Positions 9,010 through 16,926 of a stretch of DNA of 64,000 bases are shown here, piece by piece. Both the position numbers and the translations under genes were made by a program. The notes beneath the pieces were generated by a model, which was not told the DNA's origin, ran no database searches, and saw only the letters and a list, made by a program, of their open reading frames with translations. Numbering within the stretch: position 1 is the first letter of the stretch; each line of letters starts with the position of its first letter. The DNA comes from Chitinophaga sp. 180180018-3 (GTDB taxonomy: Bacteria; Bacteroidota; Bacteroidia; Chitinophagales; Chitinophagaceae), in the NCBI RefSeq assembly GCF_037893185.1, contig NZ_CP140772.1, positions 7,494,001 through 7,558,000 of the forward strand, in the 5' to 3' direction.

Positions 9010-9080
9010 TGTTAAACCTACAAGATTTAATTTGAATCTGCAAAACTAAGATAGAACTATCATATTATTGCGAGGGGGAG

Positions 9081-9088
9081 TAACTTTG
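9081..9088 (+). promoter_or_regulatory. TAnnTTTG-type -7 box upstream of ArsC-like gene
   Basis: TAACTTTG fits the Bacteroidota -7 consensus TAnnTTTG. It ends 15 bases before the chosen ATG at 9104. I see no good TTTG box 19-20 bases upstream, so it is a promoter candidate only. Confidence 0.45.
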
Positions 9089-9103
9089 AAAAAAAGAAAG
9101 GAA

Positions 9104-9433
9104 ATGAACAAAATTTATCATCTGTCTACGTGCAGCACTTGTAAAAAAATACTTGAAGAAACCAATGCTAAAGATCGTGGGTTCGTCTTACAGGACATCA
9201 AAAAAGAAAAAATAACCCCGGAGCAGCTGGATCAGATGAAGGCATTATCCGGCAGCTATGAATCATTGTTCAGCCGCAGGTCGCAGCTGTACCGGCCAAT
9301 GGGATTACATGAGAAAGAGCTGACGGAAAAAGATTACCGCAGTCTGATTCTCCAGGAATATTCTTTCCTGAAACGCCCGGTGGCGATTGTCGGAAAGAAA
9401 ATTTATATCGGGGCGGACGTTAAAGATATTTAG
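9104..9433 (+). CDS. ArsC/Spx-family thioredoxin-fold protein
   Basis: From the ATG at 9104 the product is 109 residues with the CSTC redox pair near residues 9-12 and the SRRSQLYR and FLKRPVAIVG segments of the ArsC/YffB/Spx family. In-frame upstream TTG codons give a longer reading, but they overlap the TAACTTTG promoter box, so the ATG is preferred. Arsenate reductases of this family usually have one catalytic Cys, while Spx regulators have CxxC; the CxxC here does not prove an Spx role. No arsenic genes are near. It converges on the glycosyltransferase gene, with a six-base gap. Confidence 0.8.
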   Translation: MNKIYHLSTCSTCKKILEETNAKDRGFVLQDIKKEKITPEQLDQMKALSGSYESLFSRRSQLYRPMGLHEKELTEKDYRSLILQEYSFLKRPVAIVGKKIYIGADVKDI

Positions 9434-9439
9434 CGCCGG

Positions 9440-10537
9440 TTACCCGAGGGTTCGCACAAACTCATGCACTACCTGCTTATAAAGACTCATGTCCTGTTCG
9501 TGATGGAAAGATTTAAACCCGAACCGGCCGGCTTCTTCCAGGGCGGTTTTCAGGTTGAATTTTTCCTGCGAAACGGAATAAAAGTATCCTTTTTCCATCA
9601 GGTATTCGCCCAGGTATTCCTGTTCCGACTGTCCGGGTGTGGGGATCAGGATGGCTTTTTTATTCAGTTTGGCAAGGTCCATCAGCGTTGTATAGCCGGA
9701 GCGACTCAGCACCATATCAGAAGCAAGCATGGCTTCATTTAACTCGCTGGCGTTCAGGTGATTCACCTGTACAACTCCTGGCGCAACCTGTTCGTGCCGG
9801 GGAGTATCTGGTTTGCCGCTAACGATAAGCGCGGTGATATGTAACGACTGGATCTGATCGATGACCATTTTTTCCAGGTTGGTCCGTTGTGGTTCCGGTC
9901 CTGAAATGAGTACCAGCAGATCATATTTTTTGCGTACATCCCTGCGCGACTCAAACCGGCTCAGGCAACCGATATAGGTGGTATGAACCGGAAGCTTGCC
10001 GGGATGTGCCAGTTCGCCGGAGAGATTGTTGGTACCGGCAAAATCCGGAATCCAGCAGGCGCTGTACTTATTAATAAAATTATAATTTATCTGCTGTAGT
10101 GCCCGCTCTATCCACCCTCCAAAAGGTGTTTTAATTAATAGCTGATGAGTGATGAATACTGAGGGTATTTTTTTATGATATAATCCGAAGCGATTATCTG
10201 AAATCACCGCATCGATCTGATATTCAGCTACTATGCGATTCAGCCAGCGCTGCTCATATTTTACAGTACGATAGATTTTCGGAATTTGCTGAATGATTTT
10301 CAGGCCGAAAAATTGTCCTTTTTGAGCGTACCGGATGCGATAGCCAGGTAACGGGAGTATCGTGAGTTGGGGGAATTCCTGCTGGAGTAGTGCGGCGTGC
10401 TTGCCTTCGGCTGCAATAAAAACCTGACATCCTGCGTTTAGCATTTCGCGGATCAGCGGAATATCCCGTGTGGCATGTCCAAGGCCCCAGTCAAGGGGAA
10501 CTATAAGAATTTTCCGGGACGTAAGAATTGTGGACAA
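9440..10537 (-). CDS. MurG/GT28-like glycosyltransferase
   Basis: This 365-residue protein starts with the Rossmann segment KILIVPLDWGLGHATRDIPL and ends with a nucleotide-sugar binding half containing LVLISGPEPQRTNLE, SRSGYTTLMDLAKLNKKAILIPTPGQSEQ (split here as SRSGYTTLMD and IPTPGQSEQ). The GxGHxxR and SGYTTxxD signatures fit UDP-sugar glycosyltransferases of the GT28 or related type. The start is a TTG; an in-frame stop lies seven codons upstream and no ATG or GTG intervenes. Its sugar and acceptor are unknown. It stands alone. Confidence 0.7.
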   Translation of the reverse strand: MSTILTSRKILIVPLDWGLGHATRDIPLIREMLNAGCQVFIAAEGKHAALLQQEFPQLTILPLPGYRIRYAQKGQFFGLKIIQQIPKIYRTVKYEQRWLNRIVAEYQIDAVISDNRFGLYHKKIPSVFITHQLLIKTPFGGWIERALQQINYNFINKYSACWIPDFAGTNNLSGELAHPGKLPVHTTYIGCLSRFESRRDVRKKYDLLVLISGPEPQRTNLEKMVIDQIQSLHITALIVSGKPDTPRHEQVAPGVVQVNHLNASELNEAMLASDMVLSRSGYTTLMDLAKLNKKAILIPTPGQSEQEYLGEYLMEKGYFYSVSQEKFNLKTALEEAGRFGFKSFHHEQDMSLYKQVVHEFVRTLG

Positions 10538-10649
10538 ATATTTTAATATTTTTTACGAATTTAGCTTAAATTACAAAAGGGCATTGTTAAGAAAAGGTAA
10601 ACACACGGGAAAGGTTTTAATATAACAGCTAAGTACATTAAACTGCAGT

Positions 10650-10772
10650 ATGAAAAGTATAAAATGGATCGTAGTCTTTTTTCTTTGCGGATGTTTAGTA
10701 ATGGAGGGATGTAAAGTTTTTAAGAAAAACGATTGCGGTTGTCCTACCATGAATAAAAAAAGAATGCACTGA
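10650..10772 (+). CDS. Tiny cysteine-rich lipoprotein
   Basis: This 40-codon reading frame starts at ATG 10650. Residues 1-14 form a hydrophobic signal (MKSIKWIVVFFLCG), and LVMEGC at about 16-21 is a plausible lipobox with Cys21. The mature peptide is only about 20 residues long, basic, and contains NDCGCPT with a CxC pair. I recall similar very short lipoproteins with DCGCP-type motifs in Bacteroidota but know no function. A minus-strand frame over the same bases is longer but shows no protein-like features. Confidence 0.5.
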   Translation: MKSIKWIVVFFLCGCLVMEGCKVFKKNDCGCPTMNKKRMH

Positions 10773-10894
10773 TAAGATCTATTTTTTGCGACTGACAACA
10801 AGCTGAACGACGAACAATTTTGCCTTATCTTTTTGAACTATCCTTTGATACCTTGGCCAAACAATATTTCGGGGAACAGTCAAATTTTTTATTC

Positions 10895-11143
10895 ATGAAA
10901 CCTGTAGATAGAGATTTATTAATCCTGCTACATGAAGATAGGTACACGGAACAGCAGATACAGTCTGCGGTAAGACAAATCAGCGAGATGCTTTCGCTGA
11001 TTGAAACGATGGATTATCTCTGTGCAGTTATGGAAGTGATGGATTGTAACAAGAGCCGTATTACCAGCAAACGATCGGTGCTGGAAAAAGCAATTTCGCG
11101 TAAGTCACATAAGCCATTCGAATTTATTATTCACAAGAACTAG
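10895..11143 (+). CDS. Hypothetical small protein
   Basis: From the ATG at 10895 the product is 82 residues: soluble, charged, predicted helical (HEDRYTEQQIQSAVRQISEM) with a basic C-terminus. The frame can be extended to a TTG at 10820, but the extra 25 residues have no clear support. I do not recognise the family. It lies between the tiny lipoprotein and the arginase-like gene on the same strand, with about 115 bases to the next start. Confidence 0.4.
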   Translation: MKPVDRDLLILLHEDRYTEQQIQSAVRQISEMLSLIETMDYLCAVMEVMDCNKSRITSKRSVLEKAISRKSHKPFEFIIHKN

Positions 11144-11259
11144 TAGCGTCACCTACAAAATTCCCGTTATAGTAGCTTTGACCCGCTTACCTTAACAGCT
11201 GTTTTTGCTTTTTTTTAAATTCTTGTTTACGTTTGCCATCAAACAAACCCAAATAAGTG

Positions 11260-12399
11260 ATGGCAGATTTTTCACATCTGCAGGATTTCCTGCAGCCTGT
11301 TTCCAGGGCATTTCTGAACGACGACCAGGAGTACGATCCATATCAGATAGGTGGTACCATTGATGTTTATGAAGTAGATCATCAGCCGGACATAGATGCG
11401 GCCGACGTCATTTTATTGGGTGTAGGTGAAGAAAGAGGCAGCATATCCGGCAAAACCAATACCAACGGACCGGATGCCATCCGAAAGGAATTTTATGGCC
11501 TGTATAACTGGCATCGCGATATCAGGCTCGCGGATGTTGGTAACCTGCTACCGGGCGCATTTCTGGCCGATGCTTATGCTGCCATGAAAACAGTACTCGC
11601 TGAATTACTGGCTGCCAATAAAACGGTGATCATCCTCGGGGGCTCACACGATCTCACCTATCCGCAATACAAGGCTTATGCTTCTCAGCAACTCATTATT
11701 GAAGCTACTGTAGCCGATGCACTGATTGACCTGAAAGAAGAATCAGGAGAGCGCAATGAACGCTTTCTGATGGAGATACTTACAGAACAACCCAATTATT
11801 TACGTCATTATAATCATATCGGCTTCCAGAGCTATTTCGTACATCCACGTATGTTAGAGACCCTGGATAAGCTGCGGTTCGACTGTTTCCGGCTTGGCCG
11901 CATCCGCGAGAATATGGAAGAAGCCGAACCGGTATTGCGCCATTCAGATATGTTCAGTCTGGATATCAATATCATCCGGCATACAGATGCTCCCGCCAAT
12001 AGCCTCTCCCTTAATGGATTCAGCGGCGAAGAAGCCTGCTCTCTTGCCCGCTATGCCGGCATGAGCAGCCGCCTTTCATCCTTCGGTATCTATGGTTACC
12101 GACCGGAAAAAGACAAGGAACAGCTTACTGCCCGCCAGATTGCTCAGATGATGTGGTACTTCCTGGATGGGCGCGCAGTAAAAAACAAGGAAGCTGTGCT
12201 CGACGACCGGGATGCTTTCTGGGAATTTCATATAGCCTTCTCCGATATAGAAACTGTTTTTCTGAAAAGCAAAAGAACCGGGCGCTGGTGGATGCAACTG
12301 CCGGACCGCGAATTCGTTCCCTGCGCGTACAACGACTACCTCATGGCAAGTAATAATGAAATGCCGGAAAGGTGGCTGAGGCACCAGGAGCGGCTTTAA
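11260..12399 (+). CDS. Arginase/formiminoglutamase-fold protein with altered metal ligands
   Basis: The protein has 379 residues from the ATG at 11260 (a GTG directly before it is the alternative). The ureohydrolase fold is recognisable by ILGGSHDLTYPQY, SLDINIIRHTDAPAN and NGFSGEEACSLARYAG. Numbered from the GTG, the first ligand His131 (GGSHD) and Asp154, Asp158 and Asp236 are kept. The DAHxD motif reads DALID, so its His is Leu156, and SxDxD reads SLDIN, so its second Asp is Asn238. A two-manganese site would be incomplete. Annotation tools may call it formimidoylglutamase, but no other histidine-degradation gene is nearby. Activity is uncertain. Confidence 0.75.
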   Translation: MADFSHLQDFLQPVSRAFLNDDQEYDPYQIGGTIDVYEVDHQPDIDAADVILLGVGEERGSISGKTNTNGPDAIRKEFYGLYNWHRDIRLADVGNLLPGAFLADAYAAMKTVLAELLAANKTVIILGGSHDLTYPQYKAYASQQLIIEATVADALIDLKEESGERNERFLMEILTEQPNYLRHYNHIGFQSYFVHPRMLETLDKLRFDCFRLGRIRENMEEAEPVLRHSDMFSLDINIIRHTDAPANSLSLNGFSGEEACSLARYAGMSSRLSSFGIYGYRPEKDKEQLTARQIAQMMWYFLDGRAVKNKEAVLDDRDAFWEFHIAFSDIETVFLKSKRTGRWWMQLPDREFVPCAYNDYLMASNNEMPERWLRHQERL

Positions 12400-12406
12400 A
12401 TAACTG

Positions 12407-12438
12407 CTGGCTGTTAGCTGTTAGTGGCTGGCAGCCAG
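12407..12438. terminator. Hairpin between convergent genes
   Basis: CTGGCTG (12407-12413) pairs with CAGCCAG (12432-12438). It spans the gap between the arginase-like gene ending at 12399 and the LprI-like gene ending at 12421. There is no clear U-tract in either direction, so a terminator role is only suggested by position. Confidence 0.3.
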
Positions 12439-12828
12439 TATATCTTCCAGCCGGGATCGGACAAATGCAGCTTTATTGTCGGTGGAGATCGTGTTGTCGT
12501 CCAGTCCGGCCAGGGTTTGCTTATGGAGCTTCTCTACTCTTTCATCTATCTTCCTGAAATATTCATATTTCTTTTCTTCCCAGGCACTCTGTTCCGCCTG
12601 CAATTGTTGCTGCCGGTGAGTATTAAGACTGGCATACAAATGTTGCAGGGTGCGGTTCAGCAGGCTGTCGAGCTGGCGATAATAAGTGACTGCACAGTCG
12701 TATATATTTTGACTGTTACCAAGACATTGCTGGTACCGGTTTTCAAGTGTGTCGAGTGCAGTTGGGTGTGATTGGGAATAGGCACTGGTACACAGGAAAA
12801 CCATGACTATAAGGATCAGGTTTCGCAT
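12421..12828 (-). CDS. LprI/DUF1311-like secreted protein, copy 1
   Basis: The ATG at 12828 gives 135 residues with a clear signal peptide ending near TSAYSQ; the longer frame adds seven residues before it. The mature part resembles the lysozyme-inhibitor LprI N-terminal (DUF1311) domain: a cysteine in NRYQQC, a second in YDCAVTYYRQLDSLLN, then a helical QAEQSAWEEKKYEYFRK segment in place of the usual AQRAWLKYRD. Family members are periplasmic or surface proteins, some of which bind lysozyme. The next gene upstream on the same strand is a second member. Confidence 0.6.
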   Translation of the reverse strand: MRNLILIVMVFLCTSAYSQSHPTALDTLENRYQQCLGNSQNIYDCAVTYYRQLDSLLNRTLQHLYASLNTHRQQQLQAEQSAWEEKKYEYFRKIDERVEKLHKQTLAGLDDNTISTDNKAAFVRSRLEDILAASH

Positions 12829-12916
12829 AGGACAGGGTGTGTACAACAAATATAATAATATTTAATATAAAAAATCAGGAATTACCCTATGCATAATTCC
12901 TGATCTTTCTTTAAGG

Positions 12917-13324
12917 TTATTGTTTATCCTGCTTATCTCCAACAGAACCGGTGCAAACATCCCCATCTTTTGGTTGCTGCGTCAGCCAGGCTCTTAGTGT
13001 TTCAATGCGCTGCTGTGTCAGCAGGGTGAGGTAATTGGCTTTACACACCGGGAAAACGCTACCGTAATTTTTGGCTGATTCCGGATACATCATTTTTAAT
13101 TGTGCATCCCGCAGCTCAATCCAGATGCGTTGCGCATCTTTCAGGTTGTGTACAAAGTTCTTGTTGCCGGCATATTCTTTTTGAATACGCTGGTAGATTT
13201 CATTCAATTTTTTATCAGCGTCTTTATACTCCTGATTGGCCTGTTTGTTCAATTCTGCCTGTGATTGAGAAAAAGCGGCTATGCTGCCGGTGATTAGTAA
13301 GAGAAAAACAAAAAGTGATTTCAT
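12917..13324 (-). CDS. LprI/DUF1311-like secreted protein, copy 2
   Basis: The ATG at 13324 gives 135 residues with signal peptide MKSLFVFLLLITGSIAAFSQ; the longer frame adds 20 implausible residues. The mature protein shows the DUF1311 pattern well: YKDADKKLNEIYQRI, then LKDAQRIWIELRDAQLKMMYP and a C-terminal segment ending with a cysteine (DVCTGS). The usual cysteine pairing is partly kept (VCKANYLTLLTQQRIETL). It is about 88 bases upstream of copy 1 and the two are probably a tandem duplication. The methyltransferase gene ends one base before this start. Confidence 0.75.
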   Translation of the reverse strand: MKSLFVFLLLITGSIAAFSQSQAELNKQANQEYKDADKKLNEIYQRIQKEYAGNKNFVHNLKDAQRIWIELRDAQLKMMYPESAKNYGSVFPVCKANYLTLLTQQRIETLRAWLTQQPKDGDVCTGSVGDKQDKQ

Positions 13325-13325
13325 G

Positions 13326-14132
13326 TTATAGCGGTTTGAAGAATTTGAATGCATATACCATTGGCAGTTTCTCTTCGAGTCCACGAATATAGAAGCGGCC
13401 GTCTTTCTCTGTCATATTACTGAAGCAGTTGTAGGGAGAATAATTATGCTCGCGGAACACCTGCAGCTGCAATCCTTGCGCAGTGAGCGCAGTTACAATT
13501 TCACTCAGCGGATGATTCCAGGAATATGCTTTATTACTGACGGGAGCGCTGCGATCGGTGTAACTGCCGCTGGTTTCTTCGATGATGGTTTCGGTATTGA
13601 AATAGTCGTACGTAATTTTGGTGAAATCATTGTCGAACATCCATAGCATCGGGTGAAAATCGGCCATGATGAAGCGGCCGCCGGGTTTCAGGAAGTGGCA
13701 GACTACAGCCGCCCATTTATCCAGGTCTGGCAGCCAGCCGATGGTACCATACGAAGTGAATACGGTATCAAACGTATCATTGAGATGGGCGGGCGCGCTA
13801 TACAAATCGCAGCAGATAAACCGTGTTTGATTTTCCAGTTGCAGTTGACGGGCAAGTTTTCCTGCTTCTGAGATAGCGGTATCAGACAGGTCAACTCCTG
13901 TAACGCGGGCGCCCATACGGGCCAGCGAAAGGCTGTCCTGCCCGAAGTGGCACTGGAGATGCAGAATCTCCTGCCGGTTTATATCTTCCAGTAATGCCAG
14001 CTCTATTTCTTTAAGGGAAGTATTTCCGGTAAGGAATCCGGGAATATCATAGAACTCAGAGCTAACGTGAACGGCCGTACGTTTATTCCAGAGTTCTTTA
14101 TTAACGGCAATATATTCCGGATTTATTTCCAT
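13326..14132 (-). CDS. Class I SAM-dependent methyltransferase
   Basis: This 268-residue soluble protein has the SAM-binding motif I LHLQCHFGQDSLSLARMGARVTG split over residues 58-80, motif II VTGVDLSD, and a later FDTVFTSYGTIGWLPDL segment, followed by FLKPGGRFIMADFHP. These are the standard class I (Rossmann) methyltransferase motifs. The substrate is not evident. Its stop is one base from the start of LprI-like copy 2, so the three genes could be one transcript. A strong terminator in the upstream gap (14201-14241) belongs to the M16 genes. Confidence 0.82.
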   Translation of the reverse strand: MEINPEYIAVNKELWNKRTAVHVSSEFYDIPGFLTGNTSLKEIELALLEDINRQEILHLQCHFGQDSLSLARMGARVTGVDLSDTAISEAGKLARQLQLENQTRFICCDLYSAPAHLNDTFDTVFTSYGTIGWLPDLDKWAAVVCHFLKPGGRFIMADFHPMLWMFDNDFTKITYDYFNTETIIEETSGSYTDRSAPVSNKAYSWNHPLSEIVTALTAQGLQLQVFREHNYSPYNCFSNMTEKDGRFYIRGLEEKLPMVYAFKFFKPL

Positions 14133-14200
14133 CGCAGATGTTTGAGGTAAAAGATAAAAAATTCCTGTGAGGGGTTGGGTAATTATCCGGTCAAAACAAT

Positions 14201-14241
14201 AAAAAAGGGTTTGTTATATGGTCAATACATACAACAAACCC
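14201..14241 (-). terminator. Intrinsic terminator of the M16 protease operon
   Basis: On the minus strand a 14-base stem (bases 14228-14241 with 14207-14220, one G-U pair) is followed by six T residues (14201-14206). It starts about 20 bases after the stop of the downstream M16 gene. This is a canonical rho-independent terminator. Confidence 0.85.
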
Positions 14242-14262
14242 TCTCCGGCCGGAGCAGCGGTG

Positions 14263-15546
14263 CTAGATTACCACTAGCTCATAGAAATCGGCCGGTGTGA
14301 AATATTGTTTTGCCAGCTGTTGTAATTCACCGGTAGTAATCGTTTTAATAGTACGAATATTATTGTAAAAATAATTTTCGTCTAAATCGTTTAGAATCAG
14401 ATTCTTCCATCGTTGTATTATCTGAAATGCGCCATCAAGGTCGCCCAGGATGGAACCTATCATATAGTTGCGGACGAGATCCAGTTCTTCCTGTGGAACG
14501 GGCTCGTCCTGCAGTCTTTTAAGCTCTTTATAGATTTCATCGATAGTGGCTTCACAAACGTCTCTGCCAGCCTCTGTTTGTATATTCAGCGCGCTGGTCT
14601 GGCGGAAGTTATAGAGCTGGGAGTAAATGCCATAGGTGTAGCCTTTTTCTTCCCGGATATTGCTCATCAGCCGGGAGCCAAAATAGCCTCCCAGAATGGT
14701 GTTCAGCACGAGCATCTTAGGGAAGTCGGGGTGATAGCGGTTCGGGAAATGGCGGGCAACCCTCACGGCACCCTGCACGCCGTTTTCATCGTTGAAGATC
14801 CTGAATTTCTTTTCTTCAGCGGGTTGTATCGGCAGGTCGAGCCTCAGCAGGTGGGAATCTCCGTTCCACTGGGTGTTACCGAAGTATTGATTCAACAGGG
14901 AGATCATATTGGCGGGTAAATTCCCGGCCACGAATATCCTGCAGTTATTATACGTATAGTGCTTTTTATAGAACGCCATCAGGGTTTCGGGCTGTAGCGC
15001 ATCATAGGCCATCATGGTGCTTACGCGGCCATATGGATGAAATTCTCCGAAGAGATATTTATCGATATGCCGGTTTGCCACGAAGTCGCATTTCAGCAGG
15101 TTTACGGCCAGTTTCTGCTTCTGGTTCTGTTTGTAGAGGTTTAGCTCTTCTTCCGGAAACGCAGGATCAAGAATAACTTCCTGCAGCACAGGCAGCAGAG
15201 ATTCCGCATGCTTGGTCAGGCAATGCAGCGTATAAGTGGCGTGTTCGTGATAGGCATTGCGGTTCAGGTAAGCGCCGTAGTAGTCAACGCTTTCGCTGAT
15301 CTCATGGGCGGTATGTTTGCTGGTACCATTCCTCATGAGAAAATTAGTAGCAGTAGCTTCGAGGCTTTCGCTCTCGTACCAGCTGCCGGCCGGAAATATC
15401 AGCTCCAGCTGCAACGTATCCTGCTCATCAGATTTCACCACATATACCGGGATGCCGTTGTCGAGGGTGAACTTTTCATACGGTTTCAATTGTATATCAA
15501 AGTCCACCGCATCTTTAATGGGAGGGGCAATAGTTCTGTTCATCAT
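14263..15546 (-). CDS. M16-family peptidase-like protein, inactive partner
   Basis: This 427-residue protein has the M16 (pitrilysin/MPP) fold, but the zinc motif HxxEH is absent: the corresponding stretch reads EATATNFLMRNGTSKH. It keeps the Arg/Tyr segment REEKGYTYGIYS (about residues 298-309) that non-catalytic M16 subunits contribute to the active site. It is therefore expected to be the non-catalytic subunit paired with the upstream M16 gene 23 bases away, like the alpha/beta arrangement of MPP or the Sphingomonas M16B pair. No signal peptide is seen; location is uncertain. Confidence 0.85.
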   Translation of the reverse strand: MMNRTIAPPIKDAVDFDIQLKPYEKFTLDNGIPVYVVKSDEQDTLQLELIFPAGSWYESESLEATATNFLMRNGTSKHTAHEISESVDYYGAYLNRNAYHEHATYTLHCLTKHAESLLPVLQEVILDPAFPEEELNLYKQNQKQKLAVNLLKCDFVANRHIDKYLFGEFHPYGRVSTMMAYDALQPETLMAFYKKHYTYNNCRIFVAGNLPANMISLLNQYFGNTQWNGDSHLLRLDLPIQPAEEKKFRIFNDENGVQGAVRVARHFPNRYHPDFPKMLVLNTILGGYFGSRLMSNIREEKGYTYGIYSQLYNFRQTSALNIQTEAGRDVCEATIDEIYKELKRLQDEPVPQEELDLVRNYMIGSILGDLDGAFQIIQRWKNLILNDLDENYFYNNIRTIKTITTGELQQLAKQYFTPADFYELVVI

Positions 15547-15569
15547 TTGTTGTTTTAACGTATCCGACG

Positions 15570-16808
15570 TTAGTTCGCTGCGTAATAGTAAATGGTATTT
15601 GAATTCTTTTCATCAAACAGGAGCTTTGCTTCCTGATGGATTTGTTCTGAGGTGACGTCCTCGTAGTTTTCAAATTCGCGGTTCATCAGTGCTGCATCAC
15701 CGAGTAATTCATAAAACGCGAGGTTGTTAGCGCGGTTCAACAAACTCATGTCCTCAAACGCGAGTAGGCTTTCCACGCGATTTTTTACTTTTTGAAGTTC
15801 CCGTTCCGGGATGATTTCTTTTTGAAGTTTTTCTAACTCCTGCTGTATGGCTTTTTCGGCGTCTTTCATTTTTACCCCTTTTACGAGTTTGCCTTCTATC
15901 GTCAGCAAACCGGCATCAAGGCTGCCGAAATGATAACACTCGATATTGCTGAATAGTTTTTTTTCTTTTACCAATACCTGGTGCAAGCGGGAAGAGCTGC
16001 CACCACCAAGTATATCGGAGATCAGATCTGCCACATAGTATCGCTTGTCTTTACGGGGATACATGTGATAGCATTTATAAAGCGCATCCAGCGGAACATT
16101 GGCTTTCACTTCCATTTTGCGGGCTGCAGCCTGTGGTGGTTCCAGGGGCAGCTTACGCTCGTATTTTTCCCCGGAAGGAATGCCGCCAAACCACTTTTCT
16201 GCCAGGGCTTTCACCTGCTCAACAGTGACATTGCCTCCCACAGAAAGGATGGCATTAACCGGGCGGTAGTGCCTGAAGAAAAAGGCTTTTACATCTTCCA
16301 GCTTTGCATTCTCAATATGAGAAAGCTCCTTGCCGATGGTCATCCAGCGATAAGGGTGGGTCGTGTAAGCCAGTTCACGCATTTTATGCCAGGTATCACC
16401 GTAAGGCTTATTGATATAGTGTTCTTTAAACTCCTCGGACACTACTTTGCGCTGTACGTCGAGGCTTTTTTCCCCGAAGGCGAGCGACAGCATACGGTCG
16501 CTTTCCAGCCAGAACCCTGTTTCTATGTTCTCGGCAGGCAGTTGTATGTAGTAGTTAGTGAGGTCGCTGGTGGTGTAGGCGTTGTTCTCCCCTCCTGCCA
16601 TTTGCAGAGGTTCATCGTAGACGGGAATATTAACGGAACCTCCAAACATCAGGTGTTCAAACAAATGGGCAAATCCGGTCTGGGCGGGGTCTTCATCTCT
16701 TGCACCTACGTCGTACAGTACGTTGATAACCGCCATGGGTGTAGTATGGTCTTCGTGAACAATCACTCTCAATCCGTTTGCCAGCGTAAATTTATTATAG
16801 TGAATCAT
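15570..16808 (-). CDS. M16-family zinc peptidase, catalytic partner
   Basis: This 412-residue protein has the inverted zinc motif HLFEH at residues 48-52 in GFAHLFEHLMFGG, with the downstream acidic stretch (RKVVSEEFKEHY) that supplies the third ligand. The AGGENNAYTTSDLTNYY segment is typical of M16B. With the following gene, which lacks the motif, it should form a heterodimer that degrades short peptides. No N-terminal signal is visible in either subunit. The two genes share one operon that ends at the terminator at 14201-14241. Confidence 0.92.
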   Translation of the reverse strand: MIHYNKFTLANGLRVIVHEDHTTPMAVINVLYDVGARDEDPAQTGFAHLFEHLMFGGSVNIPVYDEPLQMAGGENNAYTTSDLTNYYIQLPAENIETGFWLESDRMLSLAFGEKSLDVQRKVVSEEFKEHYINKPYGDTWHKMRELAYTTHPYRWMTIGKELSHIENAKLEDVKAFFFRHYRPVNAILSVGGNVTVEQVKALAEKWFGGIPSGEKYERKLPLEPPQAAARKMEVKANVPLDALYKCYHMYPRKDKRYYVADLISDILGGGSSSRLHQVLVKEKKLFSNIECYHFGSLDAGLLTIEGKLVKGVKMKDAEKAIQQELEKLQKEIIPERELQKVKNRVESLLAFEDMSLLNRANNLAFYELLGDAALMNREFENYEDVTSEQIHQEAKLLFDEKNSNTIYYYAAN

Positions 16809-16892
16809 ATCTTTTTGTTGGTCAATATGGTAAAAATAGGGAAAATACCGTAAAGCGTTTAGGTATTAGCGTTTAGACCCCGGGCGTTAAAG

Positions 16893-16926
16893 TAAAAAAA
16901 TAACCGCCGGACCCGGCTGCCGGGTC
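16893..16926 (-). terminator. Intrinsic terminator of the retropepsin-like operon
   Basis: GACCCGG (16910-16916) and its complement (16920-16926) form a GC-rich hairpin that overlaps the stop codon of the gene ending at 16925. On the minus strand a T-rich run (bases 16894-16901) follows eight bases later. Confidence 0.7.

Noticed and set aside
10571..10801. Minus-strand 76-codon frame
   Set aside because: It is antisense to the tiny lipoprotein, which has a plausible signal and lipobox; this frame has neither.
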